The notes beneath the pieces were generated by a model. That model saw only the letters and a list, made by a program, of their open reading frames with translations. It made no database searches and had not been told where the DNA came from. A stretch of 50,221 nucleotides of DNA, taken from contig JBJMSU010000078.1 in the NCBI GenBank assembly GCA_045801465.1, positions 1 through 50,221 on the forward strand, written 5' to 3'. The stretch comes from DATFWC01 sp045801465 (GTDB taxonomy: Bacteria > Pseudomonadota > Alphaproteobacteria > Rhizobiales > Xanthobacteraceae). Below, piece by piece: positions 41,333 to 49,805 of this stretch. Within the stretch, counting starts at the first letter, position 1; each line of letters opens with the position of its first letter. Both the position numbers and the translations under genes were made by a program.

Positions 41333-41686
41333 TTAGCCAAGCCGTCGCATCCGAATGCGGCCAGGCTCGATGACGGAGAAATGACCGGCCCAATCGTCAC
41401 GCGTCGTGATCAACCCGGCGAGCCGCTCTCCGACCGCGCCCGGGGCTGGCATGGGCATGCGAAACACCACGACGCCGCACGTAACCGACAACGCCGATCG
41501 CCTGGCCACCTCGCCGAAATCCTTATCGAAGGTCAATAGAATGCGTTCTTCACGCATGGCCCACGCCAACACATCCTGATCAGGCATTCCCGGTGCTGCA
41601 GTTCTTATCCAACTCACGTCGTGCCCTGCTGCCCGGAGCGCCCTGACGGCGGCGCCAGGGAAGTTCTCGTTGGCAAGGAAGCGCAT
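41333..41686 (-). CDS. DUF5615 PIN-like toxin
   Basis: A 117-residue PIN-like protein of the DUF5615 type, the likely ribonuclease partner of a toxin-antitoxin pair. It starts MRFLANENFPGAAVRALRAA, where the first position of the usual acidic motif reads ANEN. It has PDQDVLAWAMREERILLTFD and KDFGEVARR, carrying the remaining acidic residues. The ATG is one base after the stop codon of the DUF433 gene, so the two are coupled. RNase activity has not been shown for most members; the assignment is by family and pairing. Confidence 0.85.
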   Translation of the reverse strand: MRFLANENFPGAAVRALRAAGHDVSWIRTAAPGMPDQDVLAWAMREERILLTFDKDFGEVARRSALSVTCGVVVFRMPMPAPGAVGERLAGLITTRDDWAGHFSVIEPGRIRMRRLG

Positions 41687-41687
41687 G

Positions 41688-41921
41688 TCAGGCTGCGCTC
41701 GGGAAAACTTTCTCGGAGCTCAGCGTGTCGCGCGCGTAGGCCAGACAGGCGATGACATCCTCGTGCGTCAGCCCGGGATAGTTCGCGAGGATGTCGGCTT
41801 CGGTCCATCCATCGGCCATCAGGCCTATCACGAATTCGACAGAGATGCGCGTGCCGCGAATGACAGGCTTGCCGGCCAATATCGTCGAATCGAGCGTGAT
41901 GCGAGTATGCTCCGCCATCAT
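41688..41921 (-). CDS. DUF433 antitoxin
   Basis: A 77-residue DUF433 protein with a helix-turn-helix-like fold: ITLDSTILAGKPVIRGTRIS, VEFVIGLMADGWTEADILANYP and LTHEDVIACLAYARDTL. These are full family features. GGGAG lies upstream of the double ATG at 41921. Paired antitoxins of this type bind their toxin and may autoregulate the operon. It precedes the DUF5615 gene by one base, giving the usual antitoxin-first order. Confidence 0.9.
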   Translation of the reverse strand: MMAEHTRITLDSTILAGKPVIRGTRISVEFVIGLMADGWTEADILANYPGLTHEDVIACLAYARDTLSSEKVFPSAA

Positions 41922-42115
41922 GGATCACTCCCTTCTGCACCCGACCATACCTGATTGCCCCGTCTCGTGCGATGCGGATAACATGTGACCCGAGCACGGC
42001 CATGTGCCCGTGATCAACTCCGACACGCAACCGCGAGCTGCCTGCGAACGCTTGACGCTGGCACGCTCCGCCGCTTCAATCCGCCGCGAATTGGCCGTCA
42101 ACATCGGAGCCCAAA

Positions 42116-42970
42116 ATGACCTTCCGCATCGCCGTCGTCCAACCCATTTGCCATCGCCCCGGCGAGGATGTGGCCAACATTGCCGACGCGGTGCGCCATA
42201 TCGAGCGCGCGGCTGGCGACGGCGCGAACTTCGTCTGCTTCCCGGAGACCTATCCGGGGCCGTGGCGCATGCCCGCAACATTCGATCCCACCGGCCCGAT
42301 TGCGGAGGCGGCGGCCAAACACGGCGTGCACGTGGTGTTCGGTACGATTTCGCCCATCGACGAGAAGGCCGCGACCGCGCACAACCTCATCTGCCTCAGC
42401 TACCCGGACGGCCGCACGGTACGCTATCGCCGCACGCATCCCAACGGCCCGTGGATCTATACCGGCGGCACGGCATGGGAGTTTCAATACGTTCCCGGCG
42501 ACGAGTTCCCGGTGTTCGACACGGCGTTCGGGAAAGTGGGCCTCGCCATGTGCAGCGAGGTCTACATGCCGGAAGTCTCGCGCGCGCTGGCACTGCGCGG
42601 GGCGGAGCTGATCTTCATGCCGGCCGGCAAGGACAAGAAGCTCCTGTGGGCGACGTGGCGCACCCTGATCTGGGCACGCGCCATCGAGAACCTGGCCGTC
42701 GTCGTCACCACTCAGAACCTGTTCACGCATGACGAGCGTGGCCTTGCCATGGTGGCGGGCCCGGAAGAAATCCTGTTCGAGAGCACGATCGCCGGCTCGA
42801 CCGTGGTCGATGTCAGCCTCGAGCGCGTGCGTTACCTGCGGGCGACCCGCGATGTCGTCGGCTCGTCCGACCACTGCGCCGTCAAGCAGGGCCTGCTCGG
42901 TCCGCAATGGCAGCGGCCGGAGCTTTACGACACGCTCTATCCCAAGCCCTTGCGCGAAGCGGCGGAATAA
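42116..42970 (+). CDS. Nitrilase-superfamily carbon-nitrogen hydrolase, catalytic Lys replaced by Arg
   Basis: A 284-residue amidase/nitrilase-type protein. The catalytic Glu is Glu44 (CFPETYPG) and the Cys nucleophile is Cys146 (GLAMCSEVYMPE). The catalytic Lys normally sits in a YRKxH motif; here the run is RYRRTHPNG, with Arg at 106 (codon CGC, two changes from a Lys codon). The conservative-looking change may reduce or alter activity. Other family features such as WRTLIWARAIENLAVVVTTQ are intact. GGAG precedes the ATG. It is followed by a family B repeat and an amidohydrolase gene. Substrate not known. Confidence 0.88.
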   Translation: MTFRIAVVQPICHRPGEDVANIADAVRHIERAAGDGANFVCFPETYPGPWRMPATFDPTGPIAEAAAKHGVHVVFGTISPIDEKAATAHNLICLSYPDGRTVRYRRTHPNGPWIYTGGTAWEFQYVPGDEFPVFDTAFGKVGLAMCSEVYMPEVSRALALRGAELIFMPAGKDKKLLWATWRTLIWARAIENLAVVVTTQNLFTHDERGLAMVAGPEEILFESTIAGSTVVDVSLERVRYLRATRDVVGSSDHCAVKQGLLGPQWQRPELYDTLYPKPLREAAE

Positions 42971-42981
42971 TCATTGGGTTT

Positions 42982-43087
42982 CGTAGGGTGGGCAAAGGCG
43001 CCGTGTGCAGCTTGTCCGGTGCGCAAAATCGCTTAGGCGCCGTGCCCACCATCGGCGATACAGCAAGCGATTTTCTCCACCCTACAA
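42982..43087. repeat. Inverted-repeat element, family B, copy 2
   Basis: CGTAGGGTGGGCAAAGGCGCC starts at 42982. TTCTCCACCCTACAA ends at 43087, with an internal GGCGCCGTGCCCACCATC block typical of these elements. The copy is shorter (about 106 bp) than those at 22703 and 48743. It lies between the amidase gene and the amidohydrolase gene, ending 16 bp before the latter's ATG, and so may shape its 5' leader. Confidence 0.72.
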
Positions 43088-43102
43088 GACACGGAATTCC
43101 TC

Positions 43103-44128
43103 ATGAAAGCCATCGACGTTCACGCCCACATCCTCAGTGACGAGACGATGCGGCTCCTGCAGGAGGCGTTGCCCAGTCTGGGCGTGAAGCACACGGCGAC
43201 CGACGCGGATTTCGGCGTGCTCGAAGTGGCCGGGACCGCGTATCGGCCGTTTCCGCGTGGCGGCTGGGACCTGGATCGCCGGCTCGAGGACATGGACACC
43301 GCCGAGGTGGACATGCAGGTCGTGTCGAACACGCCGCAGACGTTCCTTTACAAACTCGACGCGCAAATCACCGCCACGACCTCGCGCATCCAGAACGATC
43401 AGATCGCCAAGCTCGTGAGCGAGCGCCCCGACCGTTTCATGGGGCTCGCAACCTTGCCGATGCAGGCGCCGGAGCTCGCCGCCCAAGAGCTCGCGCGGTC
43501 GATGCGCCAGCTCGGCCTCAAGGGCTGCCAGATCGGCTCCAACGTCAATGGCAAGAACCTGGACGATCCGGCGCTCGCGCCATTGTGGAAAATGGCCGAC
43601 GAGCTTTCCGCCTTCATCATGGTGCATCCGACCCAGGTCGCCGGCGCCGACCGGCTCAAGTCCTATTATCTTGCCAACCTGATCGGCAATCCGCTCGACA
43701 CCACGATCGCGGCCGCCAGCCTGGTGTTCGGCGGCGTGGTCGAGCGCTACCCGGCGATCAGGTTCTTCATGGTCCACGGCGGCGGGTTTGCGCCCTACCA
43801 GGCCGGCCGCTGGTCGCATGGCTGGCAGGTGCGGGACGAGCCCAAGGTCAATCTGAAACAGCCGCCCGACGCCGCCATCAGGCGCCTCTACTTCGACACG
43901 ATCCTGCACGGCAAGCCTGCGCTGGAGTTTCTCGTGGCCACGTTCGGCGCCTCGCATGTGCTGCTGGGAAGCGACTACCCGTACGACATGGGAACGCTGG
44001 AATGCGTGCGGCAGGTGCGCGCCTTGTCGATCCCGGAAGCCGATCGCGCCACCATCCTGAGCGGTCTGGCGCTCGACCTGCTTGCGCCCGCCGATCCGCG
44101 TGGCAAACGCCAAGCCGGCGCGCGCTAG
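43103..44128 (+). CDS. Amidohydrolase of the ACMSD-like (amidohydrolase 2) family
   Basis: A 341-residue TIM-barrel metal-dependent enzyme. The metal ligands are visible: DVHAHI at residues 5-10, IMVHPTQ near 172, FMVHGGGFAPYQ near 222 and LGSDYPYDMG near 292. EDMDTAEVDMQVVSNTPQTF follows the first barrel strand as in aminocarboxymuconate-semialdehyde decarboxylases and related hydrolases. The start sits just after the repeat with a weak GGAATTC site. The enzyme could decarboxylate or hydrolyse a ring-cleavage product. The dehydrogenase gene follows 10 bp later, so the two are co-transcribed. Confidence 0.88.
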   Translation: MKAIDVHAHILSDETMRLLQEALPSLGVKHTATDADFGVLEVAGTAYRPFPRGGWDLDRRLEDMDTAEVDMQVVSNTPQTFLYKLDAQITATTSRIQNDQIAKLVSERPDRFMGLATLPMQAPELAAQELARSMRQLGLKGCQIGSNVNGKNLDDPALAPLWKMADELSAFIMVHPTQVAGADRLKSYYLANLIGNPLDTTIAAASLVFGGVVERYPAIRFFMVHGGGFAPYQAGRWSHGWQVRDEPKVNLKQPPDAAIRRLYFDTILHGKPALEFLVATFGASHVLLGSDYPYDMGTLECVRQVRALSIPEADRATILSGLALDLLAPADPRGKRQAGAR

Positions 44129-44138
44129 GATCGCGACG

Positions 44139-45254
44139 ATGTCCGCAACGGCGGCTGCAGCTGTCAGCGAAGAGAACGTGCCGGCCGATGCGCGGCGCAT
44201 TCCCGTGCAGGCCGTGCGCGATTTCATTGTCGAGGCGCTGCGCGCCGTAGCCTTGCCCGCTGGCGACGCCGCAAAAGTCGCCGAGCTGATGGTGGAGACC
44301 GATCTCGCCGGCGCCGACGCGCACGGCGTGTTCCGGCTGCCGCACTACGTGCGCCGCCTGCGGGCGGGCGGCGTCAATTCGCGGCCGAGCATCCGCGTCA
44401 CCCGCAGCGGCCCCGCCACCGCGCGGATCGACGGCGACAACGCCATGGGCCATCTGGTGATGGCGCAAGCGTCACAGACGGCCGTCGAGCTGGCGCGCGA
44501 GGCCGGCGTCGCCTGGGTCGGCACGCGCAATTCCAATCACGCCGGCTGCGCCGGCATCTATGCCGAGATTCCCATGCGCGCCGGCATGATCGGCATCATG
44601 GCGGCGGTGGCCAATGCCAATCACATGCCGATCTGGGGCGGCGCCGAGCTCCTGCTCGGCACCAACCCGATCGCCTTCGCGGTTCCCGCCGGCGAAGAGG
44701 CGCCGGTCGTGCTCGACATCGCCACCACGGTCGTCTCCTACGGCACGATCAAGGCCTATGCGCTGCAGGGCCGCGATCTGCCGGAAGGCTGGATGGTGGA
44801 CCGCACGACGGGCGCGCCGCTCACCGATCGGTCGCGCAGCGGCGACGGATTGTTGCTGCCGATCGGCGGACACAAGGGAAGCGGGCTCGCGCTCATGATC
44901 GGGTTGCTGGCCGGCGTGCTCAACGGCGCGGCGTTCGGGCGCGACGTCGTCGATTTCAATGCCGACCTCGCCAGCACGACCAACACGGGCCAGTTCATCA
45001 TCGCGCTCGATATCGCGCGCTTCATCGCGCTCGACACCTTCAAGGCCGAGATCGACCGTCACCTGCGCGACTTGCGAAGCTCGCAGGTGCTGCCGGGGTT
45101 TTCCGAGATTCGCCTGCCGGGCGAGCGGCGCCGCCACTGCCAGATCGAGCGCGCGCGCGACGGCGTGCCCATCCTGCCGGCGGTGCTGGCGCAGCTTGAG
45201 GGGCTGGCCAAGGATTTGGCCATTGCACCGTTGTCGCGTCGCGCCCCGCCTTAG
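44139..45254 (+). CDS. Malate/L-lactate dehydrogenase-family oxidoreductase (Ldh_2 type)
   Basis: A 371-residue NAD(P)-dependent oxidoreductase. Family features are DLAGADAHGVFRLPHYVRRL, IDGDNAMGHLVMAQA, VGTRNSNHAGCAGIYAEI, GTNPIAFAVPAGEEAPVVLD and GGHKGSGLALMIGLLAGVL. The ATG at 44139 has AGGA upstream. It acts on 2-hydroxy acids or imino acids; the exact substrate cannot be given. It belongs to the amidohydrolase transcript and converges on the acyltransferase gene with a gap of 4 bp. Confidence 0.9.
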   Translation: MSATAAAAVSEENVPADARRIPVQAVRDFIVEALRAVALPAGDAAKVAELMVETDLAGADAHGVFRLPHYVRRLRAGGVNSRPSIRVTRSGPATARIDGDNAMGHLVMAQASQTAVELAREAGVAWVGTRNSNHAGCAGIYAEIPMRAGMIGIMAAVANANHMPIWGGAELLLGTNPIAFAVPAGEEAPVVLDIATTVVSYGTIKAYALQGRDLPEGWMVDRTTGAPLTDRSRSGDGLLLPIGGHKGSGLALMIGLLAGVLNGAAFGRDVVDFNADLASTTNTGQFIIALDIARFIALDTFKAEIDRHLRDLRSSQVLPGFSEIRLPGERRRHCQIERARDGVPILPAVLAQLEGLAKDLAIAPLSRRAPP

Positions 45255-45258
45255 CGGC

Positions 45259-46323
45259 TCACGGCACTTCGCTGTTCTTGACCAGCCGGCGTGTGGGCGC
45301 CCGGGCTTCGGCCGATGTCCAGGAGCGATCGATCATCATTCCGCGCACGTAATCGCGGACGGGATCGGTGAATCGGCGATTGATCTCGGCAAGGCCGAAC
45401 GCTGCGATGAAGCCGGCCGGCGTCGCAACGAGCGTCAGCATCAATCCTCGCGACGTTTGCGGGAAAAACGCAAGCGACACGAGAAAGCCGACCAGCCAGT
45501 GCGCGAGGAAGAGCGGATAGGCCATGTCGCCCAATGCCTTGTCGAACGCGTGAATGCGCGTGCCGAGTCGAACCCGCGCGAGGCCCGCCACCAGCACCGC
45601 CAGGAAGGCCACGTTCAGGTAATAGCCGACATCGTAGACGGTGGAGAAGACGAGGCCTGCCGCCATCATGTTGCCGGTCCAAGCCGCGAACGCCAATGAC
45701 GCGGTCGCCGGTCCGACATTGAACCAGTCGCGCTTCTTCCAGAAATACAGCAAAGCCCCGAGCGGAAACGCAAGCAGCGCCGACGGCGGAGCGACATAGC
45801 GCAGCGTCCAGTCATGGCCGTTGAACATGCAGGCAAGGTGATAGGCGACCCCGGCCGCCAGCGCGATCGCCGCATAAGCCTCGCGGCGCGCGATGACGAT
45901 CCACAGGAGCAGATACATCTCGATCTCGATCACGACCGACCAGAAAGGCGGCACCAATCGGAAAGGCGGCTGGCCGAATTGCAGCGGAAATGCCAGGAGG
46001 TTCAGGAGCACGTCGTAATTCTCGCCGGCGCCCCGCTGCCAGGTTGGCAGGAAGTCGCCCGCTTCCTTCGGCCAAAACGCGACGACGGCGAGAGTGGCCA
46101 GGCAGACGACATAATAGAGCGGCAGCAAGCGCAGCAGGCGATTCGCCCAGAAGCGGGAACCATCGAACCGATAGACTTCGTTGAGCGCGGCGGTGATGAT
46201 GAAGCCGGAGACAACGAAGAAGCCTTGCACGGCGTACAGGCCGAAATGGACGAAATACTCGCTTCCCATCAGATGCGAGACCACGACCAGGTAGGCGAGC
46301 AGAAGCCGCAGGGTTCCAAACAT
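45259..46323 (-). CDS. Membrane acyltransferase (OafA/Acyl_transf_3 type)
   Basis: A 354-residue inner-membrane protein with about ten hydrophobic segments. It starts MFGTLRLLLAYLVVVSHLMG, where the His of the family's active site is expected, followed by GFFVVSGFIITAALNEVY, then FWANRLLRLLPLYYVVC. Later blocks include FWSVVIEIEMYLLLWIVIAR and AYPLFLAHWLVGFLVS. Such proteins O-acylate cell-surface polysaccharides or lipids. Nothing adjacent identifies the acceptor. The gap upstream (46324-46491) separates it from the oxidoreductase operon; no motifs stand out there. Confidence 0.87.
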   Translation of the reverse strand: MFGTLRLLLAYLVVVSHLMGSEYFVHFGLYAVQGFFVVSGFIITAALNEVYRFDGSRFWANRLLRLLPLYYVVCLATLAVVAFWPKEAGDFLPTWQRGAGENYDVLLNLLAFPLQFGQPPFRLVPPFWSVVIEIEMYLLLWIVIARREAYAAIALAAGVAYHLACMFNGHDWTLRYVAPPSALLAFPLGALLYFWKKRDWFNVGPATASLAFAAWTGNMMAAGLVFSTVYDVGYYLNVAFLAVLVAGLARVRLGTRIHAFDKALGDMAYPLFLAHWLVGFLVSLAFFPQTSRGLMLTLVATPAGFIAAFGLAEINRRFTDPVRDYVRGMMIDRSWTSAEARAPTRRLVKNSEVP

Positions 46324-46491
46324 GGTGAATTGCCGACGACCGTCCTTCCCGAACAGCTGGGGCGCCAGGATGGGCGGAGTTCGGTAAAATTATCGTTTGC
46401 GCGACAAGAAAAGACGTGCCGATCAGGACCCCGACGGACATACGCTCGCCGTGATGCAGGAAGCACCGAAGGGGCATCGCCCTTCATAACG

Positions 46492-47607
46492 TCACGCTGC
46501 CTTGCGTTCCTCCTCCGGTTCGAGCGGCAGCTTGACCGGCGCCTTGCGCCTCGCCGAGAGGTCGAGCGCCTTGGTCAGCATCAGGTTGCGGTGCGCCTCC
46601 GCGGCAGTCGCCGCCGGGGTGGTGAGGCCCAGCGCCACACGGTTGAGCCAGGAATCGGTCTCCTCGCGCATCGGCCCGCGCAGCTCGCCCAGCGCCATGT
46701 CGCCCGGCGGATAGCTGCCCATGAAATCGACCAGGCGGCGCTTGTCCGGATTGTAGCCTTCCTCCTGCGGCTCCGAGACCGCCAGCACGATATCGCGATG
46801 CGTGTCGTCGATGGTGAGCACGCCCTCGGTGCCGTTGATCGCCACTTCGAGGCTGTACACGGCGCCCGGCCAGGTGACCGGCAGCGCCCAGGAAATGTTG
46901 AGGTGATAGACGCTGCCGTCGGAGAACATGATCATGCCGGCGGTGGCGTCGATGCCCTGGTAGAGGGGCCCGAGCACCTTGTCGATCGAGCGCGCATAGC
47001 ACTCGACCGGGGTCTTCGCCTCCATGCACCACATGACGATGTCGAGCGCATGCGTGCCGGAGATCACCATGGGTGAGATGGTCGAAGGGTCGTCGGTGCG
47101 CTTGTAGTTGTCGATCGCCACCAGGCGGTTCATGAAGGCGCGCGAGGTCACGAGGGTCACGTCGCCGAGCGCGCCGGTGCGCACCTTCTCCTTGGCGGCG
47201 AGCCAGCGGCGGCGGAAGCGCTGGGTGTAGCCGACCACGGCGTCGAGCTTGGCGCCTTCGATCGCCTGAAGTACGCGCGCCGACTCGGCCAGATCAGTCG
47301 CCAGCGGCTTCTCGATCAGCATCGGCACGCCGCGCTCCACCGTCGCCAGGATGGGATTGACGTGCAGGTGTTCGTCGGTGGCGATGATGCAGGCCGTCAC
47401 CTCGGGGCGCTTGAGCAGCTCGTGATAATTCTGGGTGACGAAATCGGCGCCGATCTTCTCCGCCACGTGCTGGGCGCGATTGTGGTTCTTCTCCGCGATC
47501 CCGATCCACTCCACCGCCGGATGGCGCGCCGCCACCTCGCCGCGGAACAATCCGACGCGGCCAGCGCCGATGATGGCGAGGCCGATGCCCTTAGCCGACC
47601 GTCTCAA
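46492..47607 (-). CDS. Gfo/Idh/MocA-family oxidoreductase (second of a pair)
   Basis: A 371-residue NAD(P)-binding oxidoreductase. The Rossmann motif is LAIIGAGRVGLFRGEVAARH near 10; the catalytic Lys of the EKPLATDLAE motif is near 98; GYTQRFRRRW is near 125. The start is a TTG at 47607 that lies within the previous gene (17-bp overlap), so the pair is coupled. Sequence between 140 and 330 matches the C-terminal alpha/beta domain of the family. It is distinct from, but homologous to, its neighbour, which suggests a heteromeric enzyme or two sequential steps on a sugar or inositol derivative. Confidence 0.88.
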   Translation of the reverse strand: MRRSAKGIGLAIIGAGRVGLFRGEVAARHPAVEWIGIAEKNHNRAQHVAEKIGADFVTQNYHELLKRPEVTACIIATDEHLHVNPILATVERGVPMLIEKPLATDLAESARVLQAIEGAKLDAVVGYTQRFRRRWLAAKEKVRTGALGDVTLVTSRAFMNRLVAIDNYKRTDDPSTISPMVISGTHALDIVMWCMEAKTPVECYARSIDKVLGPLYQGIDATAGMIMFSDGSVYHLNISWALPVTWPGAVYSLEVAINGTEGVLTIDDTHRDIVLAVSEPQEEGYNPDKRRLVDFMGSYPPGDMALGELRGPMREETDSWLNRVALGLTTPAATAAEAHRNLMLTKALDLSARRKAPVKLPLEPEEERKAA

Positions 47608-48679
47608 GCTTGGCTCCCTTCATGTCCGCAATGGCCGAGATCGCCTGGTTCGAGAGCGGCAGGTCGACCGGCTCGTTGATCTCGGCGGAAAGATCGGCGG
47701 CCGTATAGGCTTCCATCACCATGCGCGCGTGCTCGGGAGCCACCATCGGCGGCCGGTCGAGGATGCAAGCTTCCAGGAAGTGGATCGTCTCCGGCCCCAT
47801 CTGCCCGGCGAAGACGTGGTCGACCTGCTCGCCCGGCATGGTCGACATGGGGAACTGCGTATGCTCGGCAACGGTGTTGAGCCAGTTGTCACGATGGGTG
47901 TCGTCGAGGATGAGCGCGCCCTCGGTGCCGGTGATCTCCATCCAGGTCGAGCAGTAGTTGGGATAGCTCGGCGGCAGGTTCCAGCCGCCGCCGACCACCA
48001 CCACCACGCCATTGTCCATGGTCACCGTCGACCACATGACGTCGTAGGAGCCGTTGATCGGCTGCATATAGCCATAGGCGCCTTGCGAGTAGACGCGCAC
48101 CGGCTTGGCCGGCTCCAAGAGCCAAAAGGCGAAGTCGAGATCGTGGGTCGATTCCATCACGGCCGGCGAGAGCCGCACGCGCGTCGCGATCTTCTTGCCG
48201 AGATTGCGCGAGAGGTGACGGCTCACCAGGATGGTGACGACGTTGCCCAACGTGCCGTCGGTGATTTTCTTCTTGGCGTAGGCGATCTTCGGATTGAAGC
48301 GCTGCGAGTAGCCGATGGTGAACTTGACGTTGTTGCGCCTGGCCAGCGTGATCAGCTCGTCGGCTTCCCAGAATTCCAGCGCGATCGGCTTCTCCAGCAG
48401 CACGTGCTTGCCGGCGCGCAGGCAGTCGCGCGCGATCGGATAATGCGTCTGCTCCGGCGTGGTGCAGATGTAGATCACCCTGATGTTGTCGTTCTTGACC
48501 AGGTCCTGATAGTCCAGCGTGGCGGTCGCCGGCCTGGTCAGCGCCTTCACCTCGGCCAGCCGGTCGGGGCGGATCTCGCAGATGTGCAGCTTGTCGACCA
48601 GCGCCGAACGCGACAGCGTTTCTGCGCGGATGCCGCCGCACCATCCCGTCCCGATCACTCCCGCTTCGACTTGTTTCAT
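47591..48679 (-). CDS. Gfo/Idh/MocA-family oxidoreductase (first of a pair)
   Basis: A 362-residue NAD(P)-dependent oxidoreductase. The start at 48679 (MKQVEAGVIGTGWCGGIRAE) has GGGG upstream; a longer frame to 48712 is unlikely. The catalytic motif LLEKPIALEFWEAD is near 90 and GYSQRFNPKIAYAK near 120. Later blocks such as STHDLDFAFWLLEPAKPVRV and EITGTEGALILDDTHRDN are also found in its partner (EGVLTIDDTHRD), supporting recent shared ancestry. It overlaps the second gene by 17 bp. A family B repeat lies just upstream. Confidence 0.9.
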   Translation of the reverse strand: MKQVEAGVIGTGWCGGIRAETLSRSALVDKLHICEIRPDRLAEVKALTRPATATLDYQDLVKNDNIRVIYICTTPEQTHYPIARDCLRAGKHVLLEKPIALEFWEADELITLARRNNVKFTIGYSQRFNPKIAYAKKKITDGTLGNVVTILVSRHLSRNLGKKIATRVRLSPAVMESTHDLDFAFWLLEPAKPVRVYSQGAYGYMQPINGSYDVMWSTVTMDNGVVVVVGGGWNLPPSYPNYCSTWMEITGTEGALILDDTHRDNWLNTVAEHTQFPMSTMPGEQVDHVFAGQMGPETIHFLEACILDRPPMVAPEHARMVMEAYTAADLSAEINEPVDLPLSNQAISAIADMKGAKLETVG

Positions 48680-48742
48680 GGTTTCCCCGGCCTCGATTCG
48701 CGTGTGTCCCATAGCCTCCCGCGTGCCGCGGCGCCAGACCTT

Positions 48743-48896
48743 CGTAGGGTGGGGTGAGGCGCGTCGCGAAGCTTCGCGATAGCTCGCAGGCCCTGCGCGC
48801 CGAAACCCACCGACATTTTATGCCGCTGGTGGGTTTCGGCGCGCCATGCGGCGGTCTGTTCCGCAGGCTGAGCGTGGCGCCTCAACCCACCCTACG
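48743..48896. repeat. Inverted-repeat element, family B, copy 3
   Basis: CGTAGGGTGGGGTGAGGCGC (48743) faces GCGCCTCAACCCACCCTACG (48877-48896). A second internal inverted pair, GCGCGCCGAAACCCACC/GGTGGGTTTCGGCGCGCC, is also present. The right arm contains the TAG stop codon of the aspartate-dehydrogenase-like gene (48892-48894). Confidence 0.75.
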
Positions 48897-49698
48897 TCCC
48901 GACGCGCAGCGGCGCGTTGAGCTTGCGCAGCGCGGCGATGACGGAGAGGGCGACGATGCGGCCGGTGCGCGGGTTGTCGGACGGCACGTTCTCGATCGAC
49001 ATGGTGAAGCGGGCGGAGTCGGCATCAACCTCGATCGTATGGCAGTTGCGGCTGACCGCGGGGTCAGCCCAGATGTCGATCATCGTGCGGTCCGGTCCGA
49101 TGCCGGCGAGCGAAAGCGCTGCCGCCACGTTGACATTGGCGGGAAAGCCTACGGCCGCTTCGCGCGCGGTGCCGCTGAACACGCGCTTGGCCTCGTTCAG
49201 GCCCTCGACGGAAATTTCGTTGGCGACGAGATACGGGGCGCCGGCAAGCCCATTGGGCGGCTTGCGGGTCGTCATGCGCACGGAATGAATGGTGCCTTCG
49301 GCGGCCGCCGCCACCGCGTCGAGCCCGATGAGTGCGCCGGTCGGCACGAGGATGCGTCCGCCGCGCGCCCGCGCGAGCTCGATCAGATCACCGCGCTGCA
49401 ACAAGGCCCCGCAGCTGAGCACCAGCACCTCTCGGCCGGCCTCGAGCATCGGCCGGCAAATCTCTTCCAGCAGCGCCGCCGGCGCGGACTCGACGGCGAG
49501 GTCGGCATGCTCCGGAAAGGCGGCGAGCGGCACGATTGGGCAGGCGATCTTTTCGCGCTCGAGCCAGGCTTGCGCCTTTGCCTGGTCGCGTGCCGCCGCG
49601 CAGGCGAGCGCGAGCCCGGGAATGCCGCGCGCCAGCGCCCGCGCTACATCGCGGCCGATGGCACCCAACCCGGCAATGGCGACGCGTGTGATAGACAT
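48892..49698 (-). CDS. nadX: L-aspartate dehydrogenase-like protein (NadX family)
   Basis: A 268-residue NAD(P)-dependent enzyme. It shows VAIAGLGAIGRDVARALARG near 6, ESAPAALLEEICRPML, VLSCGALLQRGDLIE and LVPTGALIGLDAVAAA. The catalytic-domain runs GFPANVNVAAALSLAGIGPD near 200 and NCHTIEVDADSARFTMS near 228 match aspartate dehydrogenases, which make iminoaspartate for NAD synthesis or degrade aspartate. No nadA/nadC neighbours are present, so a catabolic role is also possible. The TAG stop is inside the family B repeat. It is divergent from the last tctC gene. Confidence 0.85.
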   Translation of the reverse strand: MSITRVAIAGLGAIGRDVARALARGIPGLALACAAARDQAKAQAWLEREKIACPIVPLAAFPEHADLAVESAPAALLEEICRPMLEAGREVLVLSCGALLQRGDLIELARARGGRILVPTGALIGLDAVAAAAEGTIHSVRMTTRKPPNGLAGAPYLVANEISVEGLNEAKRVFSGTAREAAVGFPANVNVAAALSLAGIGPDRTMIDIWADPAVSRNCHTIEVDADSARFTMSIENVPSDNPRTGRIVALSVIAALRKLNAPLRVGT

Positions 49699-49805
49699 GA
49701 GGCTTCTCGTCCCATCCCTGATAAGCGGCGCCGTCGCTTGCCACAAGCGGTCCTTGACCGGAAGGGGCGCTACCGCGAGTGTTTGCGGAAAGGGGAGGGT
49801 TCGCA

